Source: an uncultured Eubacteriales bacterium (GTDB lineage: Bacteria > Bacillota > Clostridia > Oscillospirales > Butyricicoccaceae). Taken from it: DNA of 11,540 bases. The DNA lies in the NCBI GenBank assembly GCA_934675045.1, contig CAKUPI010000037.1, forward strand, positions 1 to 11,540, in the 5' to 3' direction. How positions within the stretch are numbered: position 1 is the first letter of the stretch; each line of letters starts with the position of its first letter. Below, one piece after another: positions 1-8,037 of this stretch. The notes beneath the pieces were generated by a model, which made no database searches, was not told where the DNA came from, and was given only the letters and a program-made list of their open reading frames with translations. Both the position numbers and the translations under genes were made by a program.

Positions 1-2700
1 GGACTTTACCGGGCAGCTATACGGTAACCGGAGAAGTAAATCCGAACAATGTGGTTAAAATCGAAGGTGCAAACAAGTACGGAGATATTCCTACATCTAA
101 AAACGGAGATAAATATGTTGTTGGCGGCGTCACCTATGGCGGCAACTATCTGGTGACCTTCGAACCCGCCACCTATATCGTCACCGGCAAGCAGTTTCCT
201 GTGACTGCGGAAGTCGGCACGGTCAACGGCAACCCGGCAGGTACCATCGAATTGATTTCCCCGGAGGCAGTTGCACAGGAACAATTGACTGCTCCCGGTG
301 TTACATTCAGCAACGGCACGTCGCTGCTCTTCCTGGCAAAGCCATATGAAGGGTATCAGATCAAGAGCTGGACGGTCAAGCGCGGCGACAGTGCGCCCAC
401 CGTCGAGAACGGAAGCAACCCGACGCTGTCCTGCACCATGCTCGCAGAGCCGCTGCACGTGGCGCTGGAGTACGAGGTGGAGCAGTACAAGCTGACCGTG
501 ACCAACCGCACGCCGAACGCCGGCACGGTGGAAATGCCGAACGGCTTTGCCAACGGCGCCACCACCACGCCGGGCGCGGAATGGACCTTTAAGGCGGTGC
601 CTGCCGAGGGCTACCATTTCAGTCACTGGGAGTTTGTGGTCGGCGGCAGCAACACCCGTTACGAGGGCGCTGAGGTCACCGTCACCATGCCGAAGCGGAA
701 CGCGGACCTTTACCCTGTTTTCGTCCGCGACAGCTATGTGCTCACCCTTGCGGACAACCTCCGCGCGCACTACATGTGGGACCATGACGACAACGCGGCA
801 ACCGCCCCGGTTGTCCGCTATGTGGGCTCCGGCGCAAGCATCCCGGGCGACACAGAGGTGACGGTTGAGGCGGCGCCGGGCTACGAGATCGCAGCCGACG
901 CACGCTGGAAGGTCGACGGCGCCATTCTCTGCACCGAAACCCCCAACCCGGACTACGACCCGGAGGCCGAGGCCGGGGAGGACAACCTCGAATACCTGCC
1001 CTACACAGGAAGCCGCTATACCTTTGCCCTGCTGAAGAACACCGAGGTGAGCACGCTGGCGGAGCTGGGTCACTACGACCTGAGACTTTCTACCGGAAAG
1101 GGCACCGTCACCGCCGTCTACGGCGATACGACGGACACCGTGACCTCGGAAGAAGGGTCAAAGACGATTTCCGGGGTGCCGGGCGCCACGGCGATCACGC
1201 TGACGGCCCAGCCCGATTACGGCTACGTCTTTGACTACTGGAAGGTAGACGGCACGGCCGCGGACGACAGCGGCGCGGTATACAACATTCTGAAGCTCAG
1301 CACCGACACCGCGGTTGAGGCGGTATTCAAACGGGCCAACGCCCGCACCGTCAGCGGAACCTTCAACGCGCTGGAGGGCAAAGTCCGCTATCAGGTGCTC
1401 GACAAGAACGGAACCGAGCAGGCCGCGGGCGAATACACCGGCGGAATGCTCTACGCCTATGACGGCGACACCGTGGTGATTTTTGCCGAGCCCAAGGCAA
1501 GCTACATGGTCGGCAAGTGGACGGTGAACGGAACGGTCTACGACAGCGACCACAGCAAGACAAAGCGCTTTGAAAACATCATGGACGACATCGTTTTTGA
1601 CATTGACTTTGTGCCCCAGAGCTATTACACCGTCCATTACAGCGTCGTGGGCAATTACGGCGCGGGAGAGGGCGGCACCATTCAGTCCGCGACGACCGAC
1701 ACCGTTCCCTTCGCGTCCGGCAAGCCCGATGTGGGCGGCGGCTCCACCGTGGTGATTACCAGCGAGCCTGCGGCCGGTTGGATGGTCAAGGAATGGAAGA
1801 TGAACGGCACCGTGGTCGCCAACGCAAACGACCCCGCGGCAGCCTATCAGGGCGATGTGCTGACCATCGACGCCCTTGGCGGTGCGGATGCGGTCATTGA
1901 CATCACGGTGGAGTTCCAAAAAGTGGTTTCCTACAATGTCACGGCCGTGAACGGCGAGTCCTGGACGGTCACGTGGGACAACGAGAACGACGTGCGCAAG
2001 AGCGGCGACAAGGTGCTTCAGGGCGAGACCCTTGTGTTCACCGTCAGGGCGATGGCCGGCTACCGGCTGGCGGAGGTCACCGCCGAAGGGGACGGCTTCG
2101 ACCGCATTGTGGACAACGAAGACGGCAGCAAGACCTGCACGGTTTACGCCCTCGGAGACAATCTCACCGTAGGGGCGCGGACGAAAAAGCTGCACGCGGT
2201 GACCGCGCTTGAGGCGGCAAACGGCACGATCTCGGCCGCGCCGAAAATCGCGGCGGCCGGCGATACCGTGGTCATCACCGTGACGCCGGACAACAACTAC
2301 CGGCTGAACAAGCTTACCGCCACCTACATGGACGGCGAGAACGTAGAGAATCTGAGCATTTCCACCGATCGCAGCTTCATCATGCCCGACGCCGATGTTG
2401 AGGTTTCGGCCACCTTTGAGCGCGCCGGAAGCAGCGGCACGGGCGGCGGCGGAATGGTGATTCCCACCTATACCATCACGGTGGAGGACGCCCAGAACGG
2501 CGCCGTGACCGCAAGCCGCAGCAGCGCCGCGGCCGGTGAAACGGTGACCCTGACCGCCGCGGCGGCCAAGGGCTATGAGCTGGATATGCTGACCGTGACC
2601 GACGAGAAGGGCGTCAAAGTGAAGCTGACCGAACAAAACGGCGCGTTCACCTTTACCATGCCCGCGTCGAAGGTTACGGTAAAGGCCGCCTTTGCCCAGG
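1..2700 (+). repeat. Array of divergent InlB-type beta repeats (protein level)
   Basis: Units recognised by eye begin at roughly nt 486 (YKLTV), 735 (YVLTL), 1080 (RLSTG), 1344 (RTVSG), 1623 (YYTVH), 1932 (YNVTA), 2193 (AVTAL) and 2469 (YTITV), with at least one earlier unit before 486. The units share strand order and the GY...W-x-V pattern but are too divergent at DNA level to be recent copies. Two units (from 735 and 1623) carry longer insertions. Such arrays usually act as stalks or adhesive rods holding a distal domain away from the wall; that role is inferred. Unit boundaries are approximate. Confidence 0.65.
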
Positions 2701-3251
2701 TCGAGGTCAAGCCGCAGAATCCGTTTGTGGACGTTCCCGACGGCGCCTACTTCACCGAAGCGGTGCTCTGGGCCGTGCGCGAGGGGGTCACCACCGGAAC
2801 CAGCACCACCACCTTCAGCCCCGACGACAGCTGCACCCGCGCGCAGACGGTGACCTTCCTGTGGCGCGCCGCCGGGTCCCCCGCGCCTACGGGCAGCGTG
2901 ATGCCGTTTGACGACGTCCCCAAGACCGCTTACTACTACCATGCGGTTCTGTGGGCCGTGGAGCAGGGCATCACCGTCGGCACCAGCGCCACCACCTTCA
3001 GCCCCGACGACACGGTGACCCGCGCGCAGACAGTCACCTTCCTCTACCGTGCGGCGGGCAGCCCCGCAGTAAGCGGCACGAGCGCCTTCTCTGACGCGAA
3101 CGATGCCGATGCGTATTACTACAACGCAATCCGCTGGGCGGTAGAAAAGGGCGTTGCCGCGGGAGTCGGCGGCGGGCTGTTTGCCCCCGGCGACGATTGC
3201 AGCAGAGCGCAAATCGTCACCTTTATCTTCCGCTATATGACAGGCAAATAA
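1..3251 (+). CDS. Partial SLH-domain surface protein with InlB-like repeats
   Basis: The frame is open from the left edge (first full codon at 3), so the GTG at 51 is not the real start; signal peptide and N-terminus are missing. About 1,082 residues are visible. Seen: some nine divergent units of 75-110 residues, each starting with a beta strand (YKLTV, YVLTL, YNVTA, YTITV), then GY or GW plus a W-x-V or similar core, and ending in a hydrophobic V-A-F type strand. This resembles the divergent InlB B-repeat family. A Gly/Ser linker (about 2427-2456) precedes the last unit. Three SLH domains end the protein, with the family's F-x-D-V opening and TRAQ-V-TF core. SLH domains bind secondary cell wall polymer, so the protein is presumably secreted and wall-attached; its ligand is unknown. 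Adhesion is possible but not shown. TAA stop at 3249-3251, followed by a terminator. Confidence 0.9.
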   Translation, partial: TLPGSYTVTGEVNPNNVVKIEGANKYGDIPTSKNGDKYVVGGVTYGGNYLVTFEPATYIVTGKQFPVTAEVGTVNGNPAGTIELISPEAVAQEQLTAPGVTFSNGTSLLFLAKPYEGYQIKSWTVKRGDSAPTVENGSNPTLSCTMLAEPLHVALEYEVEQYKLTVTNRTPNAGTVEMPNGFANGATTTPGAEWTFKAVPAEGYHFSHWEFVVGGSNTRYEGAEVTVTMPKRNADLYPVFVRDSYVLTLADNLRAHYMWDHDDNAATAPVVRYVGSGASIPGDTEVTVEAAPGYEIAADARWKVDGAILCTETPNPDYDPEAEAGEDNLEYLPYTGSRYTFALLKNTEVSTLAELGHYDLRLSTGKGTVTAVYGDTTDTVTSEEGSKTISGVPGATAITLTAQPDYGYVFDYWKVDGTAADDSGAVYNILKLSTDTAVEAVFKRANARTVSGTFNALEGKVRYQVLDKNGTEQAAGEYTGGMLYAYDGDTVVIFAEPKASYMVGKWTVNGTVYDSDHSKTKRFENIMDDIVFDIDFVPQSYYTVHYSVVGNYGAGEGGTIQSATTDTVPFASGKPDVGGGSTVVITSEPAAGWMVKEWKMNGTVVANANDPAAAYQGDVLTIDALGGADAVIDITVEFQKVVSYNVTAVNGESWTVTWDNENDVRKSGDKVLQGETLVFTVRAMAGYRLAEVTAEGDGFDRIVDNEDGSKTCTVYALGDNLTVGARTKKLHAVTALEAANGTISAAPKIAAAGDTVVITVTPDNNYRLNKLTATYMDGENVENLSISTDRSFIMPDADVEVSATFERAGSSGTGGGGMVIPTYTITVEDAQNGAVTASRSSAAAGETVTLTAAAAKGYELDMLTVTDEKGVKVKLTEQNGAFTFTMPASKVTVKAAFAQVEVKPQNPFVDVPDGAYFTEAVLWAVREGVTTGTSTTTFSPDDSCTRAQTVTFLWRAAGSPAPTGSVMPFDDVPKTAYYYHAVLWAVEQGITVGTSATTFSPDDTVTRAQTVTFLYRAAGSPAVSGTSAFSDANDADAYYYNAIRWAVEKGVAAGVGGGLFAPGDDCSRAQIVTFIFRYMTGK
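2721..3239 (+). repeat. Three tandem SLH domains
   Basis: SLH1 lies at about 2721-2873, SLH2 at 2904-3059 and SLH3 at 3084-3239. SLH1 and SLH2 each keep a TFSPDD motif followed by TRAQTVTFL. SLH3 has diverged to LFAPGDDCSRAQIVTFIF. At DNA level a 22-nt identical stretch occurs at 2808-2829 and 2991-3012, and a 14-nt one at 2835-2848 and 3018-3031. Both are offset by 183 bp (61 codons), which points to duplication or gene conversion between SLH1 and SLH2. Three SLH domains at a C-terminus form the usual trimeric-lobe wall anchor of this family. Confidence 0.88.
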
Positions 3252-3271
3252 AAACAGGCGATAAAGGCAAA

Positions 3272-3307
3272 AGGAACGCAGGGCATACGCCCTGCGTTCC
3301 TCTTTTT
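3272..3307. terminator. Intrinsic terminator between convergent genes
   Basis: A perfect 13-bp stem (3272-3284 with 3289-3301) encloses the four-base loop ATAC. On the plus strand it is followed by C and five T, 20 bases after the surface-protein stop. On the minus strand the stem is followed by a run of four T counting its last pair, then GCC and TTT. It could therefore also stop transcription from thiN, which ends at 3320, though more weakly. A bidirectional role is inferred. Confidence 0.85.
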
Positions 3308-3319
3308 GCGGCGGGGATG

Positions 3320-3955
3320 TTATTTGGGGGAATCGCGGAAAACGCGAATCAGCAGCAGGCTGCCCCGCCCGACGGAAACCCTTGCCGTCTGACCGGGCAG
3401 GACCTCGTTGCTGGTGCCGTACTGATAGCTGCATTCGATGCGGGCGCCGGAAAGGGGGTATTTCGCGCCGGAAATGAAGATTTCCTCGGCCGTGCCCGTG
3501 ATGTTCAGCAGCGAAAAGAAGGCGCAGTCCCCGGCGATGTCCACCGGCGCGGCGCCGACCATTTCCATGACGGAATAATCGTCGACGATGCGGCTGCTCT
3601 TGCCCTGCCGCTGAAGCATGACGAGAATGGACAGGTTGGCCAGCGTGTGGTCCAGCCGCCCGCCGACGGCGCCGATCAGAAGAAAGGACTGAAAGCCGCG
3701 GCGCAGTGCCTCTTTGGCGGCAAAGACGGTGTCGGTGTCATCCTTTTCACGGGGGAGAACGATGGTCTCCACGGGGAGATCGGGCCTGGGGTAGGAGTCA
3801 AAATCGCCGACGACCAGGTCGGGGGAAAGCCCGAGCGGCTTTACATGCGCAAGGCCGCTGTCGCAGAAAATGACATAGTCGTCTGCCCGCAGCTGACTGC
3901 GGACAAAGGCAGGGTTTTGAATGGCGGCCCCGCCGACAATCACACAACGCTGCAT
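3320..3955 (-). CDS. thiN: Thiamine pyrophosphokinase (thiamine diphosphokinase)
   Basis: A 211-residue cytoplasmic enzyme transferring pyrophosphate from ATP to thiamine, giving thiamine diphosphate (EC 2.7.6.2), the salvage step of vitamin B1 metabolism. Seen motifs in family order: CDSG (31-34), DLVVGDFDS (46-54), KDDTDT (71-76, metal and nucleotide site), GAVGGRLDHTLANL (95-108, the most characteristic block) and GTSNE (180-184, thiamine side). Length fits the single-domain bacterial family. The ATG at 3953-3955 has AAGGAAGGA at 3961-3969, five bases upstream. It starts 57 bases after the second ABC gene with no convincing terminator between, so it may be the last gene of the marR-ABC-ABC transcript. 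No TPP riboswitch is visible upstream. Whether the exporter relates to thiamine is unknown; co-location may be incidental. Confidence 0.95.
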   Translation of the reverse strand: MQRCVIVGGAAIQNPAFVRSQLRADDYVIFCDSGLAHVKPLGLSPDLVVGDFDSYPRPDLPVETIVLPREKDDTDTVFAAKEALRRGFQSFLLIGAVGGRLDHTLANLSILVMLQRQGKSSRIVDDYSVMEMVGAAPVDIAGDCAFFSLLNITGTAEEIFISGAKYPLSGARIECSYQYGTSNEVLPGQTARVSVGRGSLLLIRVFRDSPK

Positions 3956-4012
3956 AAAAATCCTTCCTTATCTCTTGTATTTCGGTATTTTACGCCCGGG
4001 GCGGGGGAATGC

Positions 4013-5896
4013 TCAGGCGACGTGCCCCTCTTCAAACTGCGAGTTGTACAGCTCGGCGTAAAATCCGCCCTTCTGCAAAAGCCCGGCGTGGGTGCCCTGC
4101 TCGATGATGTCGCCGTCCTTCATCACCAGAATGAGGTCGGCGTCGCGGATGGTCGACAGCCGGTGGGCGATGACAAAGCTGGTGCGCCCGTGCATCAGGT
4201 TGGCCATGGCCTTCTGAATGCGCTGCTCGGTGCGGGTGTCGACCGAGGAGGTCGCCTCGTCCAGAATCATGATGCGGTTGTCGGCCAGAATGGCGCGCGC
4301 GATGGTCAAAAGCTGCTTTTGCCCCTGCGAAATATTGTCGGCGTCTTCATTCAGCTCCATCTGGTAGCCGCCCGGAAGGGTCTGGATGAAGTGGTGCACA
4401 TGGGCGGCCTTGGCGGCGGCAATGACCTCGTCGTCAGTGGCGTCCAGCCGCCCGTAGCGGATGTTTTCCATGATGGTGCCCTTGAAGAGCCAGGTGTCCT
4501 GAAGCACCATGCCGAAGGCCTGCCGCAGGTCGCTGCGGTTGAAATCGCGCACATCGTGGCCGTCGACCAAAATGGCGCCCGAATTGACGTCGTAAAAGCG
4601 CATGAGCAGCTTGACCATGGTCGTTTTGCCGGCGCCCGTCGGGCCGACGATGGCCACCATTTGCCCGGGCTCGACGGCGGCGGAAAAGTCGCCGATGACG
4701 GTCTTGTCTTTCGTATAGCCGAAGCGCACGTGCCGAAACTCGACTTTGCCGGTGAGCTTTTGGGGCGGAATGGGGTTCGGGCCGCCGGCCGGCTCCTCGT
4801 TTTCGGCGAGGAAGGCAAAAACGCGCTCGGAGGCCGCCGCCATCGACTGCAAAAGGTTGGTGATCTGCGCAATTTGCAGCACCGGCTGGGTGAAGTTTTT
4901 CACGTACTGGATGAAGGCCTGAATGTCGCCCACCGTGATGGAGCCGCGCACCGCGAGAAGGCTGCCCAGCACGGCGACGGCGACATAGCCGAGGTTGCCG
5001 ACAAACATCATGACGGGGTGCATCAGGCCGGAAAGAAACTGCGAGCGCCACGCAGAGCTGCAAAGCTGCGCGTTGGTCTGCCCGAACTCTTTCAAAACGG
5101 CCTCTTCGCGGTTGAAGGCCTTGACAATGTTATGGCCGCTGTAAACCTCCTCGACCTGGCCGTTGAGCCGGCCGAGAAAGCTCTGCTGGGCGACAAAGTA
5201 CTTTTGCGAGCGCTTGACGACCAGCGCGATAAGCCCCGCCGAAATGGGCAGAATGAGCAGGGCGACGAGCGTCATGAGCGGGCTGATGCGCAGCATCATG
5301 ACGAAAACGCCGATCAGGGTGGCCAGCGCGGTGATGAGCTGCGTCACGCTCTGGTTCAGGCTTTGCCCGAGCGTGTCGACGTCGTTGGTGATGCGGGAAA
5401 GAACGTCGCCCACCGTCTGCGCCTCGAAGTACCGCATGGGCATGCGGTGGATTTTTTCCGAGATGTCGCGGCGCAGGCGGTAGCAGGTCTTTTGCGTGAC
5501 GCTGCTCATCAGCCAGTGCTGTACAAAGGCCAGAGCGGCGCTCAGCCCGTACAGGCAGAGCAGGAAAATCAGGGTTTTTCCGATTTTTCCGAAATCGATC
5601 GAGCCGGTTCCGCTGACCTTGGCCACAAGGCCGGTGAAAATCTCGGTGGTGGCGTTGCCCAGAATCTTGGGCCCGGCAATGCTGAACACGGTGCTGAGCG
5701 CGGCGAGCAGAACGACGGCGGCCAGAACCGGCCTGAAGCGGCCCATATAGCCCAGCAGCTGCTTGACGGAGCCTTTGAAGTCGCGGGCCTTTTCGCCCGG
5801 CATCATGCCGTGCGGACCGCCGGGGCCGCCCGGACCGCCCGGACCGCCGGGGCCGCGCCGCGCGGGGCGGCGGTAGCTTTCGTGAGAATCCTTCAT
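4013..5896 (-). CDS. ABC exporter half-transporter, catalytic subunit of heterodimer
   Basis: A 627-residue membrane protein with an N-terminal six-helix ABC exporter domain (about 50-350) and a C-terminal ATPase. Seen in the ATPase: Walker A GPTGAGKTT (418-426), Q-loop Q466, signature ISQGQ (522-526, not the canonical SGGQ), Walker B RIMILDE with catalytic E547, D-loop SSVD (550-553) and switch H578. The coupling-helix region SRITNDVDTL is typical of multidrug exporters. The ATG overlaps the upstream gene's TGA as ATGA, and GGGAGG lies about nine bases before it, so translation is probably coupled. With the upstream partner it should form an LmrCD/BmrCD-like heterodimer; the substrate cannot be read from sequence. 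Odd: a low-complexity GPGGPGGPGGPGGP tract at 15-28 ahead of the first helix. TGA stop. Confidence 0.93.
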   Translation of the reverse strand: MKDSHESYRRPARRGPGGPGGPGGPGGPHGMMPGEKARDFKGSVKQLLGYMGRFRPVLAAVVLLAALSTVFSIAGPKILGNATTEIFTGLVAKVSGTGSIDFGKIGKTLIFLLCLYGLSAALAFVQHWLMSSVTQKTCYRLRRDISEKIHRMPMRYFEAQTVGDVLSRITNDVDTLGQSLNQSVTQLITALATLIGVFVMMLRISPLMTLVALLILPISAGLIALVVKRSQKYFVAQQSFLGRLNGQVEEVYSGHNIVKAFNREEAVLKEFGQTNAQLCSSAWRSQFLSGLMHPVMMFVGNLGYVAVAVLGSLLAVRGSITVGDIQAFIQYVKNFTQPVLQIAQITNLLQSMAAASERVFAFLAENEEPAGGPNPIPPQKLTGKVEFRHVRFGYTKDKTVIGDFSAAVEPGQMVAIVGPTGAGKTTMVKLLMRFYDVNSGAILVDGHDVRDFNRSDLRQAFGMVLQDTWLFKGTIMENIRYGRLDATDDEVIAAAKAAHVHHFIQTLPGGYQMELNEDADNISQGQKQLLTIARAILADNRIMILDEATSSVDTRTEQRIQKAMANLMHGRTSFVIAHRLSTIRDADLILVMKDGDIIEQGTHAGLLQKGGFYAELYNSQFEEGHVA

Positions 5897-8037
5897 TTCT
5901 GCATCCCTCCCAGCTCAGCTTCGGAAAGCTGCGATTTGGCGATTTCCTGATATTCGGCGCAGGAGCGCAGCAGCTCCTCGTGCGTGCCGGCGCCGACAAT
6001 GCGCCCCTCGTCCAGCACGATGATTTGCTGTGCGTGCGCGATGGTGCTGATGCGCTGCGCCACAATGATGACGGCGGCCTCTTTGGTGCTCTCGCTCAGC
6101 GCGCGGCGCAGCGCCACGTCGGTTTTGTAATCGAGAGCGGAAAAGCTGTCGTCAAAGAGGTAAACGCACGGGTTTTTGGCGATGGCGCGGGCAATGGACA
6201 GGCGCTGCTTTTGCCCGCCCGAGACGTTGGAGCCGCCCTGCGCGATGGGGGAATGGTAGCGCTCGGGCTTCTGCTCGATAAACTCCGTGGCCTGCGCGAT
6301 GGCGGCGGCCCGCTCCATCTGCCGGTCGGTGATGCCGGCGCCGCCGAACTTGAGGTTTGACTCGATGTCGCCGGAAAACAGCACGCCCTTTTGCGGCACG
6401 TAGCCCAGCAGGGAGCGCAGCTTGTGCTGCGACAGCTCGCGGATGTCGATGCCGTCCAGCGTGATGCTGCCGCCCGACACGTCAAAGAAGCGGGGAATGA
6501 GGTTTAAAAGGGTGGACTTTCCGCTGCCCGTCGAGCCGATGATGGCCGTCGTCTCGCCCGGACGGGCCGTGAAGGAAATGTGCGACAGAACATCGGCGTC
6601 GGAGTCGGGGTAGCGGAAGGAGACATCGTGAAAGCAGAGGACGCCGCGCAGCCTTTCCTTTTCGTTGTCGCGGGGGTTTTGCGGGTCGCGGATGGTGTTT
6701 TCCGTTTCGATGACCTCGTTGATGCGGCCGGCGGCGACGCCCGCGCGCGGCAGCAGAATGGAGATCATGGAGATCATCAAAAAGGACATGACGATTTGCA
6801 TGGTGTAGGTGATAAAGGCCATCATATCGCCCACCTGCATGGTGCCGGTGTCGATGCGCTGCGCGCCAGTCCAGACGATGAGCACGCTGATGGCGTTCAT
6901 AATCAGCATCATGGACGGCTGCATAAAGGCCATGACGCGGGTGGTAAACAGCTGCGTCTGCATCAAATCGCGGTTGGCCCTGTCAAAGCGCTCCTCCTCG
7001 TGCTTTTCGCGGCTGAAGGCCCGGATGACGGGCAGGCCGGTCAGAATCTCGCGCGACACAAGATTGACGCGGTCGACCAGCGCCTGCATTTTTTTGAACC
7101 TGGGCATGGCGACGCTCATCAGAATGGTGACCAGCGCCATGACGCAGCCGACGCCGACGCCGATGATCCAGCTCATGCCGGTGTGGGTGCTCATGACCCG
7201 GAAAACGCCGCCAAGCCCCAAAATGGGGGCGTACAGAACCATGCGCAGGCCCATGACGATGACCATCTGCACCTGCTGGATGTCGTTGGTGCTGCGGGTG
7301 ATGAGCGACGCTACGGAAAAGCGGTCGGTTTCGGCGCCGGAAAAGGAAACCACCTTGGAAAAGACCTTGCCGCGCAGCGTCATGCCGATGCGGGCGGCAA
7401 CGCGCGAGGCGAGAAAGCTGACGCCGACGGCCGTCGCCGCCATGACAAGCGTCAGAGCCAGCATCTTTGCGCCCGTGCGCAGCAGATAGGCGGTCTGCAC
7501 CTGCGAAAGGTCGACGCCGATCGCCTCGTACTCCGCCTTGACGAAGAGAAGGGCCTTTTGGCGGATGACGGCCTCGGAGCTGCCGCCCAGCGCGTCGGTG
7601 ACCTGTGCGCGAATGGCCTCAAGCCTGTCGCGCGTCAGCTGCCCCGACTGCACGGCCGCTTCAAAACCGGATTGGGCGCCGTTTTGCGCAAGCGCCGACA
7701 GGGCCAGCATGGGCAGGCCGAAGGCGCTGTCAAGGGCGTCGACGGTCTCGCGGTCGGTGCTTTGCAGGCGCAGGACGCCGTCCCCGTTGGGGAGGTAGGC
7801 GCTGTCGGCCAGCGCCGCTTCCTCATCGGTCATAAAAAGCTTGAGGGCGTCAAGCGTGCTCTGCCGCAGGCGTTCGGGCACGGCGTTTTCTATGCCGCCC
7901 TGCTGAATGCCGACGTCGACAATGTCTGACGTGTACTGCGGCAGCGAAAGGTCGCACCAGGCCTGCACAAGAAGCAGGGCGAAAATGGCCAGCACCGCCC
8001 ATTTGGACTGCCGCAGGTATTTGAGAATCTTCAGCAT
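5893..8037 (-). CDS. ABC exporter half-transporter, degenerate-site subunit
   Basis: A 714-residue half-transporter. The first helix spans about 14-34, followed by an unusually long segment of about 145 residues (40-185) before the second helix near 190-210. That segment should be extracytoplasmic. ATPase motifs: Walker A GSTGSGKST (501-509), Q-loop Q549, canonical signature VSGGQ (605-609), Walker B VYLFDD with Asp630 in place of the catalytic Glu, and Gln661 where the switch His is expected. Asp630 and Gln661 mark the degenerate ATP site known from heterodimeric exporters such as TM287/288 and BmrCD. Its intact signature serves the partner's active site. ATG at 8035-8037 with AAAGGAG eight bases upstream. 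The start overlaps the MarR stop by seven bases and the end overlaps the partner by four, so the three genes are tightly coupled. Substrate unknown; drug or toxic metabolite efflux is the family expectation. Confidence 0.93.
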   Translation of the reverse strand: MLKILKYLRQSKWAVLAIFALLLVQAWCDLSLPQYTSDIVDVGIQQGGIENAVPERLRQSTLDALKLFMTDEEAALADSAYLPNGDGVLRLQSTDRETVDALDSAFGLPMLALSALAQNGAQSGFEAAVQSGQLTRDRLEAIRAQVTDALGGSSEAVIRQKALLFVKAEYEAIGVDLSQVQTAYLLRTGAKMLALTLVMAATAVGVSFLASRVAARIGMTLRGKVFSKVVSFSGAETDRFSVASLITRSTNDIQQVQMVIVMGLRMVLYAPILGLGGVFRVMSTHTGMSWIIGVGVGCVMALVTILMSVAMPRFKKMQALVDRVNLVSREILTGLPVIRAFSREKHEEERFDRANRDLMQTQLFTTRVMAFMQPSMMLIMNAISVLIVWTGAQRIDTGTMQVGDMMAFITYTMQIVMSFLMISMISILLPRAGVAAGRINEVIETENTIRDPQNPRDNEKERLRGVLCFHDVSFRYPDSDADVLSHISFTARPGETTAIIGSTGSGKSTLLNLIPRFFDVSGGSITLDGIDIRELSQHKLRSLLGYVPQKGVLFSGDIESNLKFGGAGITDRQMERAAAIAQATEFIEQKPERYHSPIAQGGSNVSGGQKQRLSIARAIAKNPCVYLFDDSFSALDYKTDVALRRALSESTKEAAVIIVAQRISTIAHAQQIIVLDEGRIVGAGTHEELLRSCAEYQEIAKSQLSEAELGGMQK

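Noticed and set aside
6..1073. A 355-codon minus-strand frame at the left edge
   Set aside because: Lies opposite the repeat region of the surface protein, which is open throughout and shows consistent repeat structure; the antisense product has no recognisable motif.
1158..3434. A 758-codon minus-strand frame opposite the surface-protein gene
   Set aside because: Shadow of the SLH protein gene. It also crosses the terminator and would overlap the end of thiN on the same strand.
3975..4010. GC-rich partial inverted repeat between the second ABC gene and thiN as a terminator
   Set aside because: The symmetry is imperfect and on the minus strand it is followed by GTAAAATA rather than a T tract.
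3197..5950. A 917-codon open frame on the plus strand opposite thiN and the second ABC gene
   Set aside because: It is antisense to two genes with complete family motifs, its translation is low-complexity and rich in Gly, His, Asp and Ala with no recognisable domain, and it has no good ribosome binding site. Long antisense frames are expected in GC-rich coding DNA.
6580..7929. A 449-codon plus-strand frame opposite the first ABC gene
   Set aside because: Composition-driven antisense shadow rich in Asp, Gly and His; the opposite strand carries a complete ABC exporter.
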